From Brevibacillus reuszeri (lineage in GTDB: Bacteria > Bacillota > Bacilli > Brevibacillales > Brevibacillaceae), in contig NZ_BEXF01000005.1 in assembly GCF_002897295.1 (NCBI RefSeq), positions 62,001-126,000 of the forward strand: 64,000 nt of DNA, in the 5' to 3' direction. The position numbers were made by a program, and so were the translations under genes. Below are positions 1 through 7,522 of this stretch, piece after piece. The notes beneath the pieces are model-generated. The model worked only from the letters and a program-made list of their open reading frames with translations. It was not told the origin of the DNA and made no database searches. Every line of letters starts with the position of its first letter. The stretch's first letter is position 1.

Positions 1-169
1 CTACAACAACAAATCAGTCCCAGGTTCCAAGGCTGAATGGAGCTCTTCCAAAACCTCTGTTGCAACTGTAAATGAAAATGGTCGTGTAACTGCCAAAGGT
101 AAAGGTACAGCGCAGATCACTGCTGAGTACAAGGGTGAAAAAGTAAAAATTAAAGTAACGGTAGAATAA
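1..169 (+). CDS. C-terminal end of a Big_2 (bacterial Ig-like) domain protein, 5' truncated by the window
   Basis: An open frame enters from the left edge (codons in phase with position 2) and stops with TAA at 167-169. The last 55 residues carry the hallmark of a Big_2 fold: a W-S-S-S-x-x-x-V-A-T-V segment, then N-G-x-V-T-A-K-G-x-G-T-A-x-I-T-A, ending in a strand VKIKVTVE. Such domains sit in tandem at the ends of secreted or surface-anchored proteins such as S-layer-associated or cell-wall hydrolytic proteins. Nothing upstream is visible, so neither the whole protein nor its function can be named. A terminator follows directly. Confidence 0.8.
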   Translation, partial: YNNKSVPGSKAEWSSSKTSVATVNENGRVTAKGKGTAQITAEYKGEKVKIKVTVE

Positions 170-186
170 CACACTCATCAAGAGCG

Positions 187-234
187 AGAAGCCCATCAAA
201 TCATGACCAAGTGATTCGAAGGGCTTCTTTTTTC
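187..234 (+). terminator. Rho-independent terminator after the Big_2 protein
   Basis: An 8-bp stem AGAAGCCC (187-194) pairs with GGGCTTCT (221-228) across a 26-nt loop and runs into a T tract (CTTTTTTC). It lies 18 nt after the stop codon of the Big_2 protein and separates it from lspA. Confidence 0.7.
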
Positions 235-331
235 ATGATGTAGTCCAGAGAGTTACGATATGGTCAAAATGGGAGCTTCACGATAAAGTAGGGGAGGTAA
301 AGGTGAATCCTCGCAAGGAAGAAGGCAGCCT

Positions 332-787
332 ATGGTTTTTTATCTCATCTCCATTTTGGTGATCATCGCAGACCAGCTATCTAAATATTTGATCCGTCTA
401 TACCTCCCTGTTGGAGAGACCATGTATGTATGGGGCATTTTGCTTGAGCACTACGAAAATGCAGGAATGGCATTCAGCTTGTTCCAGGGTTATGCTCGTT
501 TGTTCGCCGTAGCCGCTGTGCTTTTCGTAACAGCCGTAATTTACTATCGGAAGAAGACAGAAGAGAAGCACTTTGTAATGGAATTGGGTCTTGGTTTTTT
601 GGTAGGAGGTGCAGTAGGGAATGCGATCGATCGGATTTTATTTGGACGAGTTACCGATTTTATAGTGTCTTCCTCCGGCAATGGCATCCTGAACTTTGCG
701 GATCATGCGATTAATATTGGAATTGTGTTCCTGTTTTTAAATGCGGGAGTTGGTTACGTAAAACGTTTTAAGAATAAGAGAACGTAA
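332..787 (+). CDS. lspA: Lipoprotein signal peptidase (signal peptidase II)
   Basis: LspA is the integral membrane aspartyl peptidase that cleaves the signal peptide of prolipoproteins before the lipidated cysteine, after Lgt. The 151-aa length fits the family. Visible motifs are D14-Q-L-S-K in the first helix, N-A-G-M-A-F-S near residue 43, G-N-A-I-D-R near 96-101, and the two catalytic aspartates, D109 in R-V-T-D-F and D124 in N-F-A-D-H-A-I-N. Four hydrophobic segments are visible. The ATG at 332 is chosen because the translation then begins directly in the first membrane helix, with GGAAGAAGG at 317-325 as ribosome site. A stronger Shine-Dalgarno, GGGGAGGT at 291-298, lies in front of a GTG at 303 in another frame. 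Here the gene stands alone rather than in the pyrR/rluD neighbourhood of B. subtilis. Confidence 0.95.
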   Translation: MVFYLISILVIIADQLSKYLIRLYLPVGETMYVWGILLEHYENAGMAFSLFQGYARLFAVAAVLFVTAVIYYRKKTEEKHFVMELGLGFLVGGAVGNAIDRILFGRVTDFIVSSSGNGILNFADHAINIGIVFLFLNAGVGYVKRFKNKRT

Positions 788-847
788 ATATGGATTTCGC
801 CAGGCAAGCATCGTGATTAATGCCTAAAACGATAGGAGGGGGCTTGG

Positions 848-1417
848 GTGGAGAACCAAGTACTATTTGAGACTTTCCCGATTTTAGAAACAGACAGATT
901 AATCCTGCGACAGCCTGAGACAATTGACCTGCCGCTCATTTTAGACATGCTGTCAAATGAAGAAGTTGCTAGGTATATCGGCTTTCCAACCTTTCAAACG
1001 ATGGCTGAAGCAGAAAACGAATTGGGCTGGTACCAAGCACTTTTTAGAGAAAAGCAGGGAATTAGGTGGGCCATAACAGATAGGCAATCGGGTAAATTCA
1101 TTGGTAGCTGCGGCTTCAAAAATTATCAAGCAGTCCACAATAAAGCCGAGATCGGATACGATTTAATGTATTCGTGGTGGAACAAAGGAATCATGACTGA
1201 AGCAATTCGCCCGATCATTGAGTATGGCTTCACGCACATGAAACTAAATCGAATAGAGGCAGAAGCAGACACGAGAAATACAGCTTCGATACATTTACTT
1301 CAAAAAGTCGGCTTCCAGGTAGAGGGCATTTCTCGGGAGTCTGAATTTGAAAACGGTATGTATATTGATCTAGTGAAATTGGGGCTTTTGCGCAGGGAAT
1401 ATGCAGGTTATGTATAA
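848..1417 (+). CDS. GNAT-family N-acetyltransferase (RimJ/RimL type)
   Basis: A 189-aa acetyl-CoA-dependent acyltransferase of the Acetyltransf_3 (RimJ/L-like) group. It opens with T-D-R-L-I-L-R-Q, typical for this group. The core shows G-S-C-G-F-K-N-Y, then A-E-I-G-Y-D-L, W-x-K-G-I-M-T-E-A (acetyl-CoA loop region) and N-x-x-S-I-H-L-L-Q-K-V-G-F near residues 147-160. The substrate may be a ribosomal protein N-terminus or a small molecule and cannot be decided from sequence. The start is GTG 848, preceded by GATAGGAGGGGG (831-842). It is a single-gene unit, 60 nt after lspA and convergent with the chromate transporter genes. Confidence 0.88.
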   Translation: MENQVLFETFPILETDRLILRQPETIDLPLILDMLSNEEVARYIGFPTFQTMAEAENELGWYQALFREKQGIRWAITDRQSGKFIGSCGFKNYQAVHNKAEIGYDLMYSWWNKGIMTEAIRPIIEYGFTHMKLNRIEAEADTRNTASIHLLQKVGFQVEGISRESEFENGMYIDLVKLGLLRREYAGYV

Positions 1418-1467
1418 GCTCAAATAGTGTCGATTCATAACGCTCCTTTAGAAACAATAACTAACTG

Positions 1468-1503
1468 GAAAAAGGACAGACCGTGTAATTGCTGGCTGTC
1501 CTT
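1468..1503 (-). terminator. Terminator of the chromate transporter pair (minus strand)
   Basis: AAGGACAG (1472-1479) pairs with CTGTCCTT (1496-1503). Read on the minus strand the stem is followed by a T run (complement of the A run at 1469-1473), so it fits termination of the leftward transporter operon better than of the rightward GNAT gene. It could serve both. Confidence 0.55.
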
Positions 1504-1603
1504 CCTCTATTTGTCATGATGATTCCTAGAATGGTAATATACCTCGCCAGCAAAATGACCATGTCAGGATCAGGCGCCGCGGCACTATTTCGATACATTC
1601 CTT

Positions 1604-2173
1604 TTACCAGTTCGAGTTTATTTGAGTAATTCCTCCGAGAATACCCGTCAGAACCATGAGCAGGATCGGGTTCATCTTCCATTTTCTCAAAACAAACAAA
1701 GAGCCTGCAAAGACTGCTATCGCAATCCAGTCCACATCAGCAACCATGCTTATTGTAGATGTCCCAAAAAACGTCAATAACAATATCGTTGCAGCAGCGG
1801 AAATAATAAGCCCAAGAGAAGCCGATCTCAGGCCATTCAAAGCTTCTATCACATAGATCGATTCATTGTGTCTTTGGAAAAAGCGATACAGCAATATAGA
1901 AATGCCGACACCTGAAATTACACAGCCGAACGTTGCGATTATGGCACCGGGAATCCCTGCAATCTGAAAGCCAACAAAAGTGGAGGCGCTTACCGCTAGC
2001 GGGCCAGGCGTCATTTGCGAAATGGTGATGATATCGGTAAATATCTGTTGTGATACCCAAGCATTTTTTTCAACTGCCATTTCCTGAATGAGCGGGATGA
2101 TTGCATATCCTCCGCCGATACTGAACAAACCGATCTGAAAAAAGACCAATAACAGTTTCAATAGTTCACTCAT
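1604..2173 (-). CDS. Chromate transporter, short-chain ChrA family, second subunit
   Basis: A protein of about 189 aa from the CHR (chromate ion transporter) superfamily, short-chain type, in which two small proteins of opposite topology are thought to form one transporter. Signature residues include F-F-Q-I-G-L-F-S-I-G-G-G-Y-A near the N-terminus, I-S-Q-M-T-P-G-P-L-A near residue 54 and G-F-x-x-A-G-x-P-G-A. There are about five hydrophobic segments. The start is set at the ATG at 2173 (minus strand) because AAAGGTGA sits 6 nt upstream; a GTG at 2182 is in frame. The reading frame overlaps the end of the upstream partner gene (stop at 2166), indicating translational coupling. Family knowledge points to chromate or sulfate efflux; the real substrate is not shown. 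Confidence 0.88.
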   Translation of the reverse strand: MSELLKLLLVFFQIGLFSIGGGYAIIPLIQEMAVEKNAWVSQQIFTDIITISQMTPGPLAVSASTFVGFQIAGIPGAIIATFGCVISGVGISILLYRFFQRHNESIYVIEALNGLRSASLGLIISAAATILLLTFFGTSTISMVADVDWIAIAVFAGSLFVLRKWKMNPILLMVLTGILGGITQINSNW

Positions 2174-2735
2174 TTCTGTCACCTTTTGTCAGCCATACTC
2201 GCGCAATGCATATAAAGCAGGACACTGCAAGGATAATAGCCACATTGATTTCAAATAGAAAGTTTGCCAAAAATGCCGTCGGAATAATTAAAGTAAGGAG
2301 TAAAGAACGTTCCTTGATCATCATACTGCACATATCAACAACGAAATTAATGATAAGGGCTGCTACGCCCGCCTGCATTCCTTTCAATACCGCGGAGATC
2401 AATGGATTCGCCGCAAAACTAATATAAAACTTGGAGATTAACACCAGTATAACAAGCGATGGAATGACAGCGGCGATACAACTGATTACAGCCCCTATCC
2501 TCCCAGCTACCCGAAACCCTGCGAGCGTTGACAAGTTGATTGCAATTGCTCCAGGTGAAGACTGTGCAATAGCAGCCATATCTACCAACTCATCTTCACT
2601 GAATAGTTTTTTGGAGGATATAAAATACTTCCGAATCATCGGAACAACAACATATCCACCACCAAATGTAAATGTGCTGATAAACAAATTTATGCCCAGA
2701 AGCCAGACACATAGTTTGGTTCTTTGGTTTATCAT
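2166..2735 (-). CDS. Chromate transporter, short-chain ChrA family, first subunit
   Basis: A 189-aa CHR-family membrane protein, first gene of the leftward pair. It shows F-x-F-G-G-G-Y-V-V-V-P near residues 22-32, A-I-A-Q-S-S-P-G-A-I-A-I-N (the P-G motif of the family) near residue 54, and G-x-R-V-A-G-R-I-G-A. The ATG at 2735 is preceded by GAGGAGG on the minus strand. The gene overlaps its partner by 8 nt. It is paralogous to the partner, as expected for split bidomain chromate transporters. Control is probably by the divergent LysR gene, whose start is about 107 nt away. Confidence 0.88.
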   Translation of the reverse strand: MINQRTKLCVWLLGINLFISTFTFGGGYVVVPMIRKYFISSKKLFSEDELVDMAAIAQSSPGAIAINLSTLAGFRVAGRIGAVISCIAAVIPSLVILVLISKFYISFAANPLISAVLKGMQAGVAALIINFVVDMCSMMIKERSLLLTLIIPTAFLANFLFEINVAIILAVSCFICIARVWLTKGDRNE

Positions 2736-2774
2736 AAAATCGCCTCCTCGTTACCTGATTATTATGGAGGTTGT

Positions 2775-2810
2775 TGATCGATCAGTAAAATGATATTATT
2801 TTGCAATAAT
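2775..2810. promoter_or_regulatory. Divergent control region with two palindromes (candidate LysR-type operators)
   Basis: Between the divergent transporter and LysR starts lie a perfect 10-bp palindrome TGATCGATCA (2775-2784) and an inverted repeat ATTATT-TTGC-AATAAT (2795-2810). The latter contains a T-N11-A core, the usual half-site geometry for LysR-type regulators. The assignment is inferred from position and symmetry. Confidence 0.5.
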
Positions 2811-2842
2811 GATTAGTTCTATTCATGTCAGGGGGACCATCT

Positions 2843-3709
2843 ATGATGACGCTTCGGCATTTTGAAATACTGAAGGCAGTAGCTGAAACGAGAAACTTTA
2901 CAAGGGCTGCGGAAAAGTTATATATCACGCAATCGGCAGTTTCTCATGCAATACGAGAACTGGAAGAAAGGGTAGGGACTGCATTATTTGATCGATTGTC
3001 AAAAAGTGTGCAGCTTACAAAAAGCGGTCGGTTACTGCTGGATGAAATTTTACCGATCTTGTCTTCGTGCGAAGCTTTGAATGCGCGTATCAATTGTTTG
3101 GAAAAACGAGCCCCCCTGCACATTGTTTCCAGTATTACAATTGCAGCGTTCTGGTTGCCGAAAATATTGCAAACCTTTCATAAAGATTGGCCCGATATAC
3201 CGAGCAAGGTCGATGTGGTCAGAGCAGCAAATGCGGTTGAAATATTGCGGGAAGGAAAAGCTGACATCGCTTTGATTGAAGGTGCGGCTCCTCAAGGTCC
3301 TTTTATATGTACCCCCTTTGCTTCGTATCCGTTACATATTGTGTGCGCACCCGACTATCCCATCAAGAAGAGAGAATTGACTTTACATGAATTTTGCTCA
3401 GAAAAACTATTGTTGCGCGAACAGGGCAGCGCAATCCGCGATACGTTAGACAGCGTTCTTTATTTGTTAGGATTTACCGCGCAACCTGTGTGGACAAGCG
3501 TGAATTCTCTGGCTCTGATAGAAGCAGCTAAGGCTGGAATCGGCATAACGATTTTGCCGGATGTTCTTGTACGCGAGCCGCTAACGCAGGGGAAGTTGAT
3601 TTCGCTGTCTGTTCAAGACCTATTATTGAAAAATGAATTGATAGTAGTTCACCATCGAGATAAATATCTGACAGAACCGTTGAAATCCTTTCTAATGCTC
3701 TTACAATAA
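2843..3709 (+). CDS. LysR-family transcriptional regulator divergent from the chromate transporter pair
   Basis: A 288-aa LysR-type regulator. The N-terminal winged helix-turn-helix (about residues 1-60) is clear: L-R-H-F-E-I-L-K-A-V-A-E, then N-F-T-R-A-A-E-K-L-Y-I-T-Q-S-A-V-S-H-A-I followed by L-E-E-R-V-G-T-A-L-F-D-R. The rest is a LysR substrate-binding domain with I-x-x-G-I-G-I-T-I-L-P near the C-terminus. The start at ATG 2843 has AGGGGGA 6-8 nt upstream; an in-frame ATG at 2825 lacks a ribosome site. Because it is divergent from the two CHR genes it most likely controls them and itself. The inducer is unknown. Directly after its stop lies the remnant of an aldo/keto reductase gene. Confidence 0.9.
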   Translation: MMTLRHFEILKAVAETRNFTRAAEKLYITQSAVSHAIRELEERVGTALFDRLSKSVQLTKSGRLLLDEILPILSSCEALNARINCLEKRAPLHIVSSITIAAFWLPKILQTFHKDWPDIPSKVDVVRAANAVEILREGKADIALIEGAAPQGPFICTPFASYPLHIVCAPDYPIKKRELTLHEFCSEKLLLREQGSAIRDTLDSVLYLLGFTAQPVWTSVNSLALIEAAKAGIGITILPDVLVREPLTQGKLISLSVQDLLLKNELIVVHHRDKYLTEPLKSFLMLLQ

Positions 3710-3713
3710 ACCT

Positions 3714-3785
3714 ACGGATGAAGAATCCATTCAGGCAGTTCGTCGAACTCTGGATCTTGGAGTAACGTCTCTTGATACCGCTGAA
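3714..3785 (+). pseudogene. Remnant of an aldo/keto reductase gene
   Basis: Right after the LysR stop, frame 3714-3785 encodes T-D-E-E-S-I-Q-A-V-R-R-T-L-D-L-G, then V-T-S-L-D-T-A-E. This matches the N-terminal block of aldo/keto reductases, where a D-E-x-A/S-I-x-A-x-R-x-A-L-D-x-G helix precedes the strand ending in the catalytic D-T-A-E-x-Y-G. The similarity stops after D-T-A-E and the frame ends at 3807. There is no start codon and the remaining 250 or so residues are absent. I read it as the scar of a deletion that removed an oxidoreductase gene once downstream of the regulator. Confidence 0.72.
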
Positions 3786-3833
3786 CGTTTGCCAACGGTT
3801 CTGAGTTGATATGTTGTTGTAAATAACAAAGAG

Positions 3834-3882
3834 AAATGGATAGAGATCCAGATATTTTCTGAGACCTCTATCCATTTTTTTA
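3834..3882 (+). terminator. Strong rho-independent terminator downstream of the LysR gene and the reductase remnant
   Basis: A perfect 12-bp stem AAATGGATAGAG (3834-3845) / CTCTATCCATTT (3866-3877) with a 20-nt loop, followed directly by T residues. It may originally have ended the lost reductase gene. Confidence 0.75.
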
Positions 3883-3955
3883 CTCACAAAATGTATAACA
3901 TCATATTCAATTACTTATTGATATTTGCATTAGGGGAGTTTCTCTAGCTATTAAT

Positions 3956-3986
3956 AAAACGAATTGAGGATGTCTCGATGTCGTTT
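3956..3986 (-). terminator. Candidate terminator of the DUF7660-like gene (minus strand)
   Basis: AAACGAATTGAG (3957-3968) faces CTCGATGTCGTTT (3974-3986), with one bulge and one G-T pair. On the minus strand the hairpin runs into TTTTATTAAT. It lies about 45 nt after the leftward gene's stop. Confidence 0.45.
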
Positions 3987-4028
3987 CTTATTCTCCTACC
4001 ATGCAAGGTAGTAGAAATACCTTCTCAT

Positions 4029-4268
4029 CTACTCATAAATCTTCCCCATGTATAAAATGGCTGCGAGCGACTTCCACTCGGCCTGATCTGGTAAATATCC
4101 TCTATCTATAGTATCTTCCATCCAAGATTCCATTGCCTCCAGAAAGCCATCTAGGGTTTGGTTTTCCCATTCATCGGGATTAACTAGCAGATCGTGTCGT
4201 AATGCCTTTATGAATTGGATAAGCTCATCTTTGGAATCAACATGAATGCATTTCTCAAATAGGTCCAT
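4029..4268 (-). CDS. Small conserved acidic protein, DUF7660-like
   Basis: A 79-aa cytoplasmic protein with no signal or membrane segment. It is rich in acidic and aromatic residues, with F-I-K-A-L-R-H-D-L, W-E-N-Q-T-L-x-x-F-L-E-A-M-E-S-W near the middle and A-x-I-L-Y-M-G-K-I-Y-E at the end. This pattern is what I recall for DUF7660, a family without known function sometimes seen near toxin-immunity loci. The minus-strand start at 4268 has GGAGGAG upstream. It stands alone, convergent with the LysR side and divergent from comM. No function is assigned. Confidence 0.7.
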   Translation of the reverse strand: MDLFEKCIHVDSKDELIQFIKALRHDLLVNPDEWENQTLDGFLEAMESWMEDTIDRGYLPDQAEWKSLAAILYMGKIYE

Positions 4269-4423
4269 TGTTTAGCTTTCTCCTCCGTTAAAAAAAATTA
4301 ACCTGAATTTCGTACAAATTCTAAAAGTGCCTTATCTTTGTTATCGGAAGCCTATCCTATCCCCAACAAAACTTGCCCACCACCACTATCTTTTCCTACC
4401 CTATGAAAAAAGGGGGAAGAGAT

Positions 4424-5965
4424 ATGTACGCATCCAGCTACTCCGGAACGGTATTTGGCATAGATGGCATGGTCGTTACGGTAGAAACAGATATCGCCAA
4501 CGGACTGCCCCAGTTTGATTTGGTCGGTCTCGGTGGTTCGGCAGTAAAGGAAGCGAGAGACCGTGTCCGTGCAGCCCTACGCAATGCAGGCTTTGATTAC
4601 CCTATGCAACGCATTACGGTAAACCTGGCTCCCGCAGATCAACGCAAGGAAGGCTCGGGCTTTGACCTCGCAATTGCTTTTGGCATTCTCCTCGCATCCA
4701 AGCAAATTCCCCCACGATCAGAAAGAGTACTAATCTTAGGTGAGCTCGCATTGGATGGCAGCTTACGACCAGTTACCGGCGTGCTACCAATCCTGCTGGA
4801 AGCAAAAGCTGCTGGATTTTCCCATGTGATCCTTCCTGCGCAAAACGCTGCCGAAGCTAGACTCGTGGACCTACTTGTGTTACCAGCCTCCTCCGTGAAA
4901 GAAGCTGTATTGTATTGGACAAACGGACTAGTGCCTCACAATGAGGAAGAACTTAGCGCGGTAAACCTGCCCCGATCCCAAAAACAAAGCAACACCGCAG
5001 ATTTCGCGGATGTATACGGACAGCATTTTGTAAAACGCGGGTTAGAAATTGCTGCCGCCGGCTTTCACAACGTATTATTAGTCGGTCCTCCAGGCTCTGG
5101 AAAAACGCTGCTGGCCACATGCTTGCCGGGCATCATGCCACAGATGACAACAGAAGAGTCCTATGAAGTGACGAAAATATACAGCATTGCGGGGCATTTA
5201 ACTAGAGCAGGCGGACTCATCGAGGAACGCCCATTCCGCTCTCCACACCACACGATAACAGCGACGGCACTGATCGGCGGCGGCCCTCAAATCCCACGAC
5301 CAGGAGAGTGCAGCTTGTCCCACGGCGGAATTCTCTTTTTGGACGAGATGCCAGAGTTTTCGCGTCATGTGCTCGAGGTATTGCGTCAGCCGATCGAGGC
5401 AGGGATCGTTACGATTGGGCGAGCCAAGCAAGTGTTCACCTTTCCAGCTCGCTTTCTCCTTATTGGATCGTGCAACCCTTGTCCCTGTGGATTTTTCGCT
5501 ACCAGAGATCAGCAAGCGTGCTCATGCACTCCACAACAAATCCACAAATACCGCTCCAAACTCTCAGGCCCACTTCTCGACCGTATCGACCTGCACCTCG
5601 AAGTACCGCGGGTCCCAGTAAATCTGTTGCACAAGCGTATTGCCGAGGAATCCTCCGAAATCATTCGGGGACGTGTAGAACAAGCTAGGAACATCCAGTG
5701 GCAGCGGTATCGATACCGAACCAGTTGTCCGTTTAACAGTGTGATGAATGGCGATGAGCTGCGCCGGTATGCCCGTTTAGATAAAGAAGGGCAGGAAATG
5801 CTGCAGCTTGCATTTGAGACTTTGGGCTTAAGTGCACGAGCGTACGATAGAATCGTAAAGGTAGCGAGAACGATCGCTGATTTGGAGGGGGCGGATACTA
5901 TTGCTGCTGAGCATGTCGCAGAAGCTATTCGCTATCGAGCTTTGGATAGGGCGCTCACCTTTTAG
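4424..5965 (+). CDS. comM: YifB/ComM-family Mg-chelatase-like AAA+ ATPase
   Basis: A 513-aa AAA+ helicase-type protein. In Gram-negative bacteria ComM promotes branch migration during natural transformation; in Firmicutes the role is less tested. The order is an N-terminal ChlI-like domain (residues 1-170, with D-L-A-I-A-F-G-I-L), then the Mg_chelatase AAA+ core with Walker A G-P-P-G-S-G-K-T near residue 220 and Walker B I-L-F-L-D-E-M. A cysteine-rich insertion C-N-P-C-P-C-G-F...C-S-C follows, and then the C-terminal Mg_chelatase_C domain with R-A-Y-D-R-I. The start is ATG 4424 because AGGGGGAAGA lies just before it; an upstream in-frame ATG at 4403 is possible. dprA, another transformation gene, is 10 kb downstream. 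Confidence 0.92.
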   Translation: MYASSYSGTVFGIDGMVVTVETDIANGLPQFDLVGLGGSAVKEARDRVRAALRNAGFDYPMQRITVNLAPADQRKEGSGFDLAIAFGILLASKQIPPRSERVLILGELALDGSLRPVTGVLPILLEAKAAGFSHVILPAQNAAEARLVDLLVLPASSVKEAVLYWTNGLVPHNEEELSAVNLPRSQKQSNTADFADVYGQHFVKRGLEIAAAGFHNVLLVGPPGSGKTLLATCLPGIMPQMTTEESYEVTKIYSIAGHLTRAGGLIEERPFRSPHHTITATALIGGGPQIPRPGECSLSHGGILFLDEMPEFSRHVLEVLRQPIEAGIVTIGRAKQVFTFPARFLLIGSCNPCPCGFFATRDQQACSCTPQQIHKYRSKLSGPLLDRIDLHLEVPRVPVNLLHKRIAEESSEIIRGRVEQARNIQWQRYRYRTSCPFNSVMNGDELRRYARLDKEGQEMLQLAFETLGLSARAYDRIVKVARTIADLEGADTIAAEHVAEAIRYRALDRALTF

Positions 5966-5990
5966 AGCAAGCCTACTTAGATAAACAGTA

Positions 5991-6299
5991 TCACGCTATT
6001 GTTACCGTGTAAAAATGTACATTGGCGCAATCACTCTCATCCCAAGGGCGACAATACTTCAGCGCGATAGAGGTAACGCCTGACCGTAATGGCTGAAAAG
6101 TAAAGATCTGCTGACCACTTTGGCCGATTCGAGGTAAGGGAGAGGCTGGAGTGTAGTGAGTCGAAACAAACTCCAAAAATTTGGCATCTAGTGGATTCGA
6201 TAAAAGCCATTGATATCCGGTAGATGGATTTGCCTCAAGTGACAAGGAAAAAGAATGGCCGGGTGATACATGTATAGAAGAGGTAGAAACATTCGGCAT
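5991..6299 (-). CDS. Chagasin-like cysteine protease inhibitor (inhibitor family I42)
   Basis: A 102-aa beta-rich protein with the three loops of chagasin inhibitors. They are N-P-S-T-G-Y-Q-W (residues 24-31), the middle G-x-x-G-x-x-x-F-x-F segment around residues 58-68, and the final R-P-W-D motif near residue 84. These loops plug the active-site cleft of papain-like proteases in characterised members. No signal peptide is visible, so it may act in the cytoplasm or be a shortened form; many bacterial members are exported. It is convergent with comM (25 nt between stops). No papain-like protease is seen in the window. Confidence 0.82.
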   Translation of the reverse strand: MPNVSTSSIHVSPGHSFSLSLEANPSTGYQWLLSNPLDAKFLEFVSTHYTPASPLPRIGQSGQQIFTFQPLRSGVTSIALKYCRPWDESDCANVHFYTVTIA

Positions 6300-6769
6300 A
6301 GATCATCGTCCTTTTTTCGTAAAAGTTATTCGCCCACCAAGTTTCTTCTAGAATTACGATACGTCAATGCAGGTAATTTGGTTCTTATTGTGAACGAGTA
6401 AACAGGAAATAATCGTAAGATACTTTTGAATTTTCAACCAATTACTGGAAGTGAAAATCAATTGTCAAACTTCCAATTTTTTATGATGAATTAGTATGAT
6501 ATGGAAAGGAATTTGCAAAAAATTAGCGAATGAATAGGGATAAAGGCATAAAATGTCGACAAAGAATCACTAAAGAGTAATCAATTTTACCTAAAAAACC
6601 AATGAGAAAAAACAATTAGTACGTCTCATATGGTAATTTTTTATCAGACACGCGTGTTGGTTTTTTCCAGCACTCTCCATGGGGCAGGCAGCGATAAGTT
6701 GCTCCTCATGAATTGGGAGAAGCTTTTTCTTTGTGTTCATCAATCGCTAGGAAAGGGAAAGGAAAACTG
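6300..6769. other. AT-rich intergenic region before the cyclic-di-GMP genes
   Basis: About 470 nt without a convincing gene. It serves as upstream region for the leftward chagasin-like gene and the rightward EAL gene. A TATGAT at 6495-6500 could be a -10 box but has no good -35. A palindromic ACACGCGTGT with a following T run occurs at about 6649-6667. I found no recognisable cyclic-di-GMP riboswitch core here. Confidence 0.5.
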
Positions 6770-7492
6770 ATGGAGAGCATTGCGGAGCTATTTGAAAAAA
6801 GAGAATACTATCACGCATTTCAGCCCATTTGCCATCTCCCCGAAAGACAGAGAATCGGGTATGAGGTATTGCTGAGAAGTAAGGCAGGGATTAATCCCGA
6901 GTCCTTATTTCAGGCGGCAAAGGAAAGCAGGAAATTACCAGAACTCGACACGCAATCGCTGCACTATGCCCTCTCTACCTTTTTTCATCAGTCAACAAAT
7001 AATGAAAGGGATCTGTTGTTCGTCAATATATTTCCATCGACGATTACAGATGCTTCCTTTCCACTCTTTATTGAAGAAGTCAGCCGCGAGTATTATCCCT
7101 TCCTTGGCCAGATCGTTTTGGAAATTAACGAATCGATCATGGAAGGCGAAGTCTGGCACGATCCCATCTTCAAAGAGAGAATTTCTGACTTAAAAGAAAG
7201 AGGCTTTTTGATTGCGTTAGACGATGTCGGTGAAGGAATGAACACGTTTCGCAAAATTGTTGATATATCCCCTGATTACATTAAAATTGATCGTTTTTTC
7301 TCTCACGAGTTGTCCACTTCTACGGATAAACAGGAAACAGTGAAACTATTTGTGGAGTTTTGCCAAAATGATTCACAGCTTATTCTTGAAGGCGTAGAAG
7401 AGGAAGAGGATTTTGTTTGTGCTTCTTTACTTGGTGTCGTAATCGGTCAGGGATACCTGTTTGGGAAGCCAGGTAGCTTGTTGGACGATTAA
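6770..7492 (+). CDS. EAL-domain protein, probable cyclic-di-GMP phosphodiesterase
   Basis: A 240-aa stand-alone EAL domain that hydrolyses or binds cyclic-di-GMP. Catalytic landmarks appear intact: E-V-L-L-R (EAL position), F-V-N-I-F near residue 86, L-E-I-N-E-S (metal-binding Glu), L-D-D-V-G-E-G (paired aspartates), I-K-I-D-R (Lys), L-E-G-V-E and G-Q-G-Y-L-F-G at the C-terminus. Activity is therefore likely, judged from the residues. There is no membrane or sensory domain. The start is ATG 6770 after GGAAAGGGAAAGG; an earlier TTG at 6713 has no ribosome site in reach. It is first gene of a probable operon with an unknown 118-aa protein and a CBS-GGDEF protein, so hydrolysis and synthesis of the same messenger are paired. 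Motility genes in the same window are plausible targets. Confidence 0.9.
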   Translation: MESIAELFEKREYYHAFQPICHLPERQRIGYEVLLRSKAGINPESLFQAAKESRKLPELDTQSLHYALSTFFHQSTNNERDLLFVNIFPSTITDASFPLFIEEVSREYYPFLGQIVLEINESIMEGEVWHDPIFKERISDLKERGFLIALDDVGEGMNTFRKIVDISPDYIKIDRFFSHELSTSTDKQETVKLFVEFCQNDSQLILEGVEEEEDFVCASLLGVVIGQGYLFGKPGSLLDD

Positions 7493-7522
7493 GAAGCAAG
7501 TGTTGAATGTGGAGGTATACAT

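Noticed and set aside
1461..1682. A 73-codon minus-strand frame after the chromate transporter genes
   Set aside because: It overlaps the end of the transporter gene and crosses its terminator hairpin; ribosome site spacing is poor and no family is recognisable.
6300..6769. Cyclic-di-GMP riboswitch upstream of the EAL gene
   Set aside because: I looked for a GEMM-type core and tetraloop-receptor and saw none; an EAL gene does not require one.
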